A stretch of DNA of 5,457 bases from Paracoccaceae bacterium. Its GTDB lineage: Bacteria > Pseudomonadota > Alphaproteobacteria > Rhodobacterales > Rhodobacteraceae. The notes under the pieces are model-generated. The model was not told where the DNA came from and did not search any database. It was given only the letters and a program-made list of their open reading frames with translations. Location of the stretch: assembly GCA_030625695.1 (NCBI GenBank), contig DAOUQK010000255.1, positions 1-5,457 on the forward strand, in the 5' to 3' direction. The number at the start of each line of letters is the position of its first letter. The first letter of the stretch is position 1. The position numbers were made by a program, and so were the translations under genes. Shown in pieces: positions 1-4,563 of the stretch.

Positions 1-113
1 GCCCGGCCATTCTGGAGCAACCAGATACCACCGTCCTGATCGAACCGGGGCTTCAGGGGGTTGTGGACCCGTTTGGCAATACGATCATATCCCCGGAAAG
101 CGACATGGAATGA
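1..113 (+). CDS. C-terminal fragment of HyuA-type hydantoinase/5-oxoprolinase family subunit (partial)
   Basis: The reading frame is open from the window edge to TGA at 111-113 and gives 36 complete residues. They begin PAILEQPDTTVLIEPG and continue with VDPFGNTI. This matches, from family knowledge, the C-terminal signature of HyuA/N-methylhydantoinase A/5-oxoprolinase alpha subunits: a GPA-I-x-E-x-DTT stretch followed by P-G and a late GN motif. These enzymes are ATP-dependent cytoplasmic amidohydrolases that open cyclic amides such as hydantoins or 5-oxoproline, usually with a HyuB partner. That partner is not downstream here, so it would be upstream, fused or absent. The stop overlaps the next start as ATGA, so the gene leads a co-translated operon. 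The short length limits the call to family level, and substrate is unknown. Confidence 0.7.
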   Translation, partial: PAILEQPDTTVLIEPGLQGVVDPFGNTIISPESDME

Positions 114-730
114 GCATATCAACCGATTTCGACCCGACCCGCACCGCCCTGTTAACCATTGATCTGCAAAACGATTTTCTGCATCCAAAGGGGGCGTATG
201 GCCGTGCCGGGCAAGGGGCGGCGGCGATTGCTGCTTTGCCTGACCGGATCAAACCGGTGCGTGATGCGCTCAAGGCCGGGGGTGGGACGTATATTTCGGC
301 GCAGTTCACGCTGGTTCCGGGACCGGATGGTGCGCCGCTTATTGCCCCGCATCTTAAAGTATTGCGACCGTTTCTGGGCAAGGGGGACTTTGCGCCGGGA
401 GGGTTTGGTCATGATCTGGTCGATACGTTGAAACCAAGCGATTACACCATCGAAAAGGTCGCCTATTCGGCGTTTTACCAGACCCGGCTGGAATATATCC
501 TGCGGGCGTTGGACATAAATTGCCTGATTGTTGGCGGCATTGTTACCAATGGTGGTGTTGCATCGACCATGCGGGACGCGCATTTGCGCAACATTAAAAC
601 CATCCTGCTTAGCGACGGTTGCGCCGCCTTTAGTAATGCGGTGCATGACGCCACTTTGATATCGCTCGGGTCAGTTACGCATCAGATGACCTGCGCCGAA
701 GCGACAGCGATGTTGGGTGGGGGCCAATGA
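110..730 (+). CDS. Isochorismatase-like hydrolase with Cys-to-Gly substitution at the nucleophile position
   Basis: This 206-residue protein has the normal length of the isochorismatase/cysteine-hydrolase superfamily, which includes N-carbamoylsarcosine amidase, nicotinamidase and isochorismatase. The first beta strand carries TIDLQNDF, with the catalytic Asp at D18. The catalytic Lys is K116 in IEKVAYSAF. The loop that normally reads T-N-V-C-V-x-S-T-x-R-D-A reads TNGGVASTMRDA, so G149 sits where the nucleophilic Cys belongs. Cys-dependent amidases need that residue. True isochorismatases such as PhzD are known to lack it and cleave a vinyl ether using the Asp. The protein may therefore be a non-amidase hydrolase of this fold, a Cys-less subfamily, or inactive. 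The rest of the fold looks intact, including SDGCAAF near residues 168-174. The start is the ATG overlapping the upstream stop; the downstream start overlaps its own stop in the same ATGA way. The HyuA neighbour recalls N-methylhydantoin/N-carbamoylsarcosine pathways, but the missing Cys argues against simple carbamoylase chemistry. Confidence 0.85.
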   Translation: MSISTDFDPTRTALLTIDLQNDFLHPKGAYGRAGQGAAAIAALPDRIKPVRDALKAGGGTYISAQFTLVPGPDGAPLIAPHLKVLRPFLGKGDFAPGGFGHDLVDTLKPSDYTIEKVAYSAFYQTRLEYILRALDINCLIVGGIVTNGGVASTMRDAHLRNIKTILLSDGCAAFSNAVHDATLISLGSVTHQMTCAEATAMLGGGQ

Positions 731-1593
731 CCCTGAAACAGCGTCTGCAACAGGATGAAATCCTGCTGGCCCCCGGTGTTTACGACGGGTTAACCGCGCT
801 TTTGGCTGTCTCTGCCGGGTTCGAGGCGTTGTATCTTAGTGGGGCTGCGGTGGCGTATACGCGGCTGGGGCGGCCAGACATTGGTCTGACCACGGCCAGT
901 GAAATGGCCGATACCATGGCGCTGATTGCTGACCGGGTAGAGGTGCCGGTGATCATCGACGCCGATACCGGGTTTGGCAATGCGTTGAACGCGCAGCGGA
1001 CCATGCGGGTGTATGAACGCGCTGGTGCGGCCGCGTTACAGATCGAAGACCAAAGCTATCCCAAACGCTGTGGCCATCTGGCCGACAAGGTGTTGATCCC
1101 CGGCGATGAGATGGTCGGCAAGATTGCCGCCATGGCGGATGCCCGCGCGAGTGATGAGACCCTGATCATTGCCCGCACGGATGCGATTGCGGTTGAGGGG
1201 TTTCAGGCGGCAATTGACCGCGCCGGGCGTTATGTTGATGCGGGGGCAGATGTTTTGTTTATTGAGGCCCCGCGCAACAAGGACGAACTGGCGGCGATAC
1301 CCGATTGTTACAAAGGACGGGTGCCATTGCTGGCCAATATGGTCGAAGGCGGGAACACACCGATGACCGACGCGCAAGGCTTGCAGGAGCTTGGGTTTTC
1401 GATTGTGATCTTTCCGGGTGGTATCGTGCGCGCGTTGTCCCGTACGGCACAAGACTTTTACGCCAACTTGAAGAACACGGGATCTACCAAGGGTTTTTCA
1501 AACCGGATGTTCGATTTCGATGGCCTGAATGAACGGATTGGAACGCGCGATTTGCTGGATCAGGGTCGGCATTATGAGCGTTGGAAAGACTGA
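727..1593 (+). CDS. Isocitrate lyase/PEP mutase superfamily C-C lyase
   Basis: This 288-residue (beta/alpha)8 enzyme has the size of 2-methylisocitrate lyase, 2,3-dimethylmalate lyase, oxaloacetate decarboxylase and carboxyPEP mutase. Visible motifs in order are YLSGAA (36-41), the metal and substrate loop DADTGFG with D78 and D80, IED with E107, the mobile-loop motif PKRCGH (112-117) with C115, ARTDA (149-153), IEAP with E180, and NMVEGGNTP (204-212). The Cys in the KRCGH loop is the general acid/base in lyase members and is absent from PEP mutase and phosphonopyruvate hydrolase. This favours Mg-dependent retro-aldol cleavage of a 2-hydroxy di- or tricarboxylate, but the exact substrate cannot be read off. 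ATG at 727 overlaps the upstream stop as ATGA, and a G-rich GGTGGGGG run just before it can act as Shine-Dalgarno. It is the last gene of the operon; an intrinsic terminator lies about 50 nt downstream. Family call is firm, specific function open. Confidence 0.9.
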   Translation: MTLKQRLQQDEILLAPGVYDGLTALLAVSAGFEALYLSGAAVAYTRLGRPDIGLTTASEMADTMALIADRVEVPVIIDADTGFGNALNAQRTMRVYERAGAAALQIEDQSYPKRCGHLADKVLIPGDEMVGKIAAMADARASDETLIIARTDAIAVEGFQAAIDRAGRYVDAGADVLFIEAPRNKDELAAIPDCYKGRVPLLANMVEGGNTPMTDAQGLQELGFSIVIFPGGIVRALSRTAQDFYANLKNTGSTKGFSNRMFDFDGLNERIGTRDLLDQGRHYERWKD

Positions 1594-1646
1594 AATTGAT
1601 GGCTCAAACCAGCCCATTTAGTGGCTGCCTCTGATCTCGGGACGTA

Positions 1647-1674
1647 GGGTGCGCATTTTGCGCACCCTTTTTTT
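1647..1674 (+). terminator. Intrinsic terminator of the hydantoinase/lyase operon
   Basis: A perfect 8-bp GC-rich stem, GGGTGCGC (1647-1654) with GCGCACCC (1660-1667), closes a 5-nt loop and is followed directly by seven T residues (1668-1674). This is a textbook rho-independent terminator 53 nt after the lyase stop. Confidence 0.93.
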
Positions 1675-1749
1675 CGAAGGACGTGGGCCTGTCGCGGTTT
1701 GAAACATTTGCCATTTTCAAAACTGAAAAAACTGCCCGGGGTCAGAATC

Positions 1750-1783
1750 AAAAAGGCGCGCAGTAGAAACCTACTGCGCGCCT
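1750..1783 (-). terminator. Intrinsic terminator of the Gly/Ser-repeat protein gene
   Basis: A perfect 13-bp inverted repeat, AGGCGCGCAGTAG (1754-1766) and CTACTGCGCGCCT (1771-1783), encloses a 4-nt loop. On the minus strand it is followed by a T run (complement of A1750-A1753). It starts 11 nt after the TGA of the minus-strand gene. No T run follows on the plus side, so it mainly serves the minus strand. Together with the terminator at 1647-1674 it separates two converging transcription units. Confidence 0.92.
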
Positions 1784-1794
1784 CAATTGATTGA

Positions 1795-3111
1795 TCAGAA
1801 CAGGAATTCAGGTTCCTCGTCCTCCCATGGATCATGTTCTTCCTTATGCTCCGGATCATCCTCGTCCGGGAAGATCGTCATAAGTGCCATGATATCGTTC
1901 AATCCTGGTTCACCTCCACCTGTGGAGCTCCCAGCAATTCTCCAGTTGGCAGAGCCATCGGTGCCGCCGGAACCAGAACCTTTGGTGCCACCGGAGCCGG
2001 AGCCGTCAGTGCCGCCTGAACCAGAACCTTTGGTCCCGCCAGAGCCGGAGCCGGAGCCGTCAGTGCCACCTGAACCGGAACCTTTGGTCCCGCCGGAGCC
2101 GGAGCCGTCCGTGCCACCGGTATGGTCGCATGTCTCGTCATCGGAGTCGGTCACTGTCATGACCACACTGCCCGATGCCTCGGTGTCGGCCAGGATAGTC
2201 ATACCCCCAAGGTCAATATCCTCAAAGGTCAGCGGCCCATCTGTCGACCATAGAGTGAAGTTGACCGCATTGACCAAGCCATTGGTGGTCGAATCGGCCC
2301 CGGTACCAAATTGAATAGCCGCATCAAATTGTCCGGGAGTCGTTGATCCGTCAGCCAATGTATCGACCGAATTTGCATCCGCCTGAGTGCCGGTTACTTC
2401 ACTATACTGAAACCCTTGGTTCGGTACAGGGAAGAACACCAGCGAGGAAAGCTCGCTGTCGTCAGTAAGGCTAAAGAAGATGCCGTTGATGTCGGCAGGT
2501 TCTCCGTCGGAGGATACCGGTTTGAGATCGAAGAACAGAGTGCCCGTGGGCGTTTCCGTTACCGAGACCGTCACCTGAGGGTCCGTCCCCATGACATAGG
2601 TCAGTGTCGATTTACTTGAACCATCGTCTGAGTCATCGGTGTCACAGTCAGAACCGTGCGTACCGCCAGAGCCGGAACCTTTCGAACCACCAGAACCGGA
2701 GCCTTTGGAACCGCCAGAGCCGGAGCCTTTCGAACCACCCGAGCCGGAACCTTTCGAACCGCCGGAGCCGGAACCTTTCGAACCGCCGGAGCCGGAACCT
2801 TTCGAACCGCCAGAACCGGAACCTTTCGAACCGCCGGAGCCGGAACCTTTCGAACCGCCAGAGCCGGAACCTTTGGAGCCACCAGAGCCGGAACCTTTCG
2901 AACCGCCAGATCCGGAACCTTTCGTGCCCCCGGACCCGGAACCAGTCCCATCTTCGTCGGGATCATTAAACCTGTCAGCCAGATGTTTGCTGTACCAATC
3001 GGAAAACGCGTCACCTTCGACGCCGCCATTGTGATAAGACTTGGTCGCACTCGCCGATGCGCTGGCGTGCTTGCCGCCCCAATCGTGGGTGTTCCAGGAA
3101 TAATGTCTCAT
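1795..3111 (-). CDS. Gly/Ser-repeat, probably exported protein with one central beta-rich domain; function unknown
   Basis: The protein has 438 residues from the ATG at 3111, chosen because GGAGAG lies 8 nt upstream; the frame extends to a TTG at 3162, but the ATG at 3159 beside it has no visible Shine-Dalgarno. Layout: residues 1-55, a polar N-terminus with SASASAT and no signal peptide; about 56-151, GSGSGG units joined by TK once, SK ten times and TH once; about 165-320, a predicted beta-rich domain with alternating hydrophobic and acidic stretches (GTLFFDL, NGIFFSLTDDS, VNFTLWSTDGPLTFEDI); about 335-384, GSGSGG units joined alternately by TD and TK; 387-438, a tail rich in Asp/Glu ending EFLF. 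The only two cysteines, C156 and C328, bracket the domain. The domain resembles, from memory, a module seen in secreted RTX-type alphaproteobacterial proteins, but no GGXGXDXUX nonapeptides are visible. An acidic residue followed by three hydrophobics at the extreme C-terminus fits some type I secretion substrates. Export and a surface or matrix role are inferred. I do not recognise a named family. Confidence 0.85.
   Translation of the reverse strand: MRHYSWNTHDWGGKHASASASATKSYHNGGVEGDAFSDWYSKHLADRFNDPDEDGTGSGSGGTKGSGSGGSKGSGSGGSKGSGSGGSKGSGSGGSKGSGSGGSKGSGSGGSKGSGSGGSKGSGSGGSKGSGSGGSKGSGSGGSKGSGSGGTHGSDCDTDDSDDGSSKSTLTYVMGTDPQVTVSVTETPTGTLFFDLKPVSSDGEPADINGIFFSLTDDSELSSLVFFPVPNQGFQYSEVTGTQADANSVDTLADGSTTPGQFDAAIQFGTGADSTTNGLVNAVNFTLWSTDGPLTFEDIDLGGMTILADTEASGSVVMTVTDSDDETCDHTGGTDGSGSGGTKGSGSGGTDGSGSGSGGTKGSGSGGTDGSGSGGTKGSGSGGTDGSANWRIAGSSTGGGEPGLNDIMALMTIFPDEDDPEHKEEHDPWEDEEPEFLF
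1961..2110 (-). repeat. Tandem 24-nt repeat block 2 (TD/TK alternating Gly/Ser units)
   Basis: Six contiguous units, five of 24 nt and one expanded to 30 nt, encode GSGSGG linkers joined alternately by Thr-Asp and Thr-Lys, giving a 48-nt higher-order period. The 6-nt expansion adds one extra Gly-Ser and keeps frame. The alternation of opposite charges distinguishes it from block 1. Confidence 0.9.
2660..2947 (-). repeat. Tandem 24-nt repeat block 1 (12 units, Ser-Lys Gly/Ser linkers)
   Basis: Twelve contiguous 24-nt units encode GSGSGG joined mostly by Ser-Lys. Central units are nearly identical at DNA level (core CCTTTCGAACCGCC on the plus strand), while the outer units carry more changes, as expected from slippage or unequal crossover. 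Copy-number change would alter protein length by 8 residues without breaking the frame. Confidence 0.93.
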
Positions 3112-3119
3112 ATCGTTGT

Positions 3120-3125
3120 CTCTCC
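3120..3125 (-). promoter_or_regulatory. Ribosome binding site deciding the start at 3111
   Basis: GGAGAG on the minus strand lies 8 nt before ATG at 3111. The alternatives 17 residues upstream (TTG 3162, ATG 3159) have no such motif, so the downstream ATG is preferred. Confidence 0.75.
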
Positions 3126-3158
3126 AATCTGGTCTGGTCAAAGTCAATTTGATGTCCA

Positions 3159-3280
3159 TCAATCGGTACAGGCGAATAGCCTGATCAAACCGGAATGCGG
3201 ATTACTTTCGACCACGGGCAACATTAGGCACCACGGCAAATCCAGGCAATTTTGTGGCGGGAATTGGGCGTCAATCGGTA
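3159..3280. repeat. 10-bp direct repeat TCAATCGGTA, two copies 112 bp apart
   Basis: TCAATCGGTA occurs at 3159-3168 and again at 3271-3280, both upstream of the minus-strand gene. It may be a pair of protein-binding sites or coincidence; a third, weaker match to its start (CGTCAATT) lies at 3413-3420. Confidence 0.35.
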
Positions 3281-3288
3281 GTAAACCA

Positions 3289-3301
3289 TTCCAAAATGGA
3301 A
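3289..3301. promoter_or_regulatory. Operator-like inverted repeat TTCCA-AAA-TGGAA
   Basis: A perfect 5-bp dyad around a 3-nt centre (TTCCAAAATGGAA) sits in the divergent region, about 180 nt upstream of the minus-strand start. Length and symmetry suit a small dimeric repressor or activator, but no known consensus is matched. Confidence 0.3.
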
Positions 3302-3434
3302 ACAGTTTCTGCTCGTTTGTGTGACTGTCGCCGAAATGGTGGATGGAGCTGGCAATATCGCCGCTTATTGGCGTCGAATCACCACTGACAGCGTTCTTAC
3401 CAATAAAATGCGCGTCAATTCCCCACAAATGCCC

Positions 3435-3450
3435 AATTTAAGTGTAAATT
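3435..3450. promoter_or_regulatory. Operator-like inverted repeat AATTTA-agtg-TAAATT
   Basis: A perfect 6-bp dyad with a 4-nt spacer lies in the most AT-rich part of the divergent region, 77 nt before the kinase-like gene's GTG. Its right arm TAAATT could also serve as a -10-like element. Regulator unknown. Confidence 0.35.
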
Positions 3451-3515
3451 AGTTTCTCACAATGATTCCGCGGGACAGGCAATCAAACGTGCCTTTCCCT
3501 ACAAAATCAAAGCAA

Positions 3516-3521
3516 GAGGTG
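3516..3521 (+). promoter_or_regulatory. Ribosome binding site supporting the GTG start at 3527
   Basis: AGAGGTGA begins at 3516, with its core ending about 5 nt before GTG at 3527. It supports a GTG start for the kinase-like gene. Confidence 0.65.
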
Positions 3522-3526
3522 AGCCG

Positions 3527-4561
3527 GTGGCCAGCAATTCAAACGAAGAGCGCATTTCGCGCATAGTAGACTGTGCACAGGATCATTTCGGCCAGCGCGT
3601 GGACAAGGTAAGCGCCCCGGGTGGCGAAGGACGTTCCAGTTTTCGATTGCACCTGCCCGACCGCGATGTGATCGCCACGCTGCGCCCAAACTTTCGCCGG
3701 ACCCATCTGGAAGCGTTTGTATTGCAAAGCCTGAGCGAGCATTGCGACGATGTTCCCAAATGCCTTGGGGTGGTTGGGGAAATCATGTTCCAGTCTGATG
3801 TCGGGACGCGTCGGCTTAATCAGGATATCGTCAATCACGACAAAACCGGTCAGCTGGATTTGGCGGCCGAGGCCGTTGGTGGCATCTTTCGGTTTCAAAG
3901 TGCGGCCCGCAAGACCAATCTGGCGGAAATGATGCCCTATCTTGGGGCCAACGATGAATGGGTCGAGAATTTTGTCTTTGCGGTGGATGCATTGCAACCC
4001 TGGTCAACCGGCATCTGGTCCAAGTTTGATCGCAGTGCGGCCTGCGCGATGATGGACCAACCGATGAACCAGTTTGTCAAATGGGATTGCCGGTCAGGAA
4101 ATGCCGCGATTGGCGATGATAACGTCCTGCGCTGGTTTGACTTTGAATATGCCGGCATGCGCCACGGGGCCGAGGATTTTGCCTGGTTGATCGGCGACGA
4201 AGCCTGGCCTTTGGAACCGGATGTGATGGTCGATATCATGATCGACGCCTGGGACCCCGACTGTGGCCACGAGATTTCCGCCTATCTGGAATATATGTCG
4301 GTCTATCTGACGTTCCACTGCGTGCAGCGCTTTAAGCTGATCGTGAAAGAGGCGAAAAAGCGCGGTTGGCTGTCCAAAAGACGGGTTCGTAAATATGATG
4401 ATGCAGGCGTGCATCCGGAATTTGCCGCACATATTTGCAAGGTCGGCAGCTATTTCTCGGCTCAGTCAAAGATCACAGCGCCCCTGACGCGGAATTTCGA
4501 CGGGGCTGAACGGGCGTTTCTTGAAATCCACCGGGACGGCACATCACTGAAAAGCGCCTGA
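3527..4561 (+). CDS. Aminoglycoside phosphotransferase/kinase-like fold protein with divergent catalytic loop
   Basis: This 344-residue protein starts at GTG with a good Shine-Dalgarno. An N-lobe-like part contains FRLHLPDRDVIATLRPN (39-55) followed by a helix with E62, reminiscent of the beta3 strand and alphaC Glu of APH/choline kinase folds. The C-lobe holds VKWDCRSGNAAI (184-195) and then RWFDFEYAG (202-210) and GAEDFAWL (214-221). These match the APH pattern H-G-D-x4-N, (I/F)DFE-x-A-G and DLA. D187 is the catalytic Asp candidate, N192 and D205 the metal ligands. The His of HxD is Lys (K185), and no clear beta3 Lys is seen; R53 is the nearest basic residue. It may phosphorylate a small hydroxylated substrate, or be a non-canonical kinase. 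Aminoglycoside resistance should not be assumed. The acyltransferase gene follows 2 nt downstream, so the two are surely co-transcribed and likely work together, possibly on a sugar or polysaccharide. Confidence 0.75.
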   Translation: MASNSNEERISRIVDCAQDHFGQRVDKVSAPGGEGRSSFRLHLPDRDVIATLRPNFRRTHLEAFVLQSLSEHCDDVPKCLGVVGEIMFQSDVGTRRLNQDIVNHDKTGQLDLAAEAVGGIFRFQSAARKTNLAEMMPYLGANDEWVENFVFAVDALQPWSTGIWSKFDRSAACAMMDQPMNQFVKWDCRSGNAAIGDDNVLRWFDFEYAGMRHGAEDFAWLIGDEAWPLEPDVMVDIMIDAWDPDCGHEISAYLEYMSVYLTFHCVQRFKLIVKEAKKRGWLSKRRVRKYDDAGVHPEFAAHICKVGSYFSAQSKITAPLTRNFDGAERAFLEIHRDGTSLKSA

Positions 4562-4563
4562 AG

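Larger units (their letters stand above)
3112..3526. other. Divergent intergenic region with putative regulatory repeats
   Basis: These 415 nt lie between the diverging starts at 3111 (minus) and 3527 (plus). No convincing gene is seen; open stretches here lack RBS, family resemblance or compositional support. The region should carry the promoters of both flanking units. I could not pick confident sigma70 -35/-10 pairs. It holds two short inverted repeats (3289-3301, 3435-3450) and a 10-bp direct repeat (3159-3168 and 3271-3280). It is visibly more AT-rich near 3400-3465 than the flanking genes, as promoters often are. Confidence 0.6.

Noticed and set aside
1787..2314. 175-codon plus-strand frame with VPPEPEPL repeats
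   Set aside because: Antisense shadow of repeat block 2; it has no sensible N-terminus and starts inside the stop region of the minus gene.
2660..2947. Possible CRISPR array
   Set aside because: The 24-nt units are contiguous with no unique spacers and are in frame in a protein-coding gene.
2639..3034. Plus-strand open frame encoding EPPEPEPF repeats, a Pro/Glu-rich protein look-alike
   Set aside because: It is the antisense reading of the Gly/Ser repeat array. A 24-nt GC-rich repeat keeps several frames open. It has no RBS and no domain, while the minus-strand gene has an RBS, a folded domain and a terminator.
3112..3162. 17-residue N-terminal extension of the repeat protein
   Set aside because: The upstream TTG/ATG starts lack a Shine-Dalgarno, whereas ATG at 3111 has GGAGAG at ideal spacing, and that motif lies inside the would-be extension.
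2656..3324. 222-codon plus-strand frame with TFRTARAG-type repeats
   Set aside because: Another shadow of the same array; it runs across the RBS of the minus gene into the intergenic region and shows no family resemblance.
3159..3428. 89-codon minus-strand frame starting with TTG
   Set aside because: It lies in the divergent regulatory region, has no RBS or recognisable features, and overlaps the dyads and direct repeats.
3527..4561. Aminoglycoside resistance gene
   Set aside because: Only the fold-level motif pattern is seen, with a changed catalytic His; the context is not a resistance element, so a drug-specific call is unsupported.
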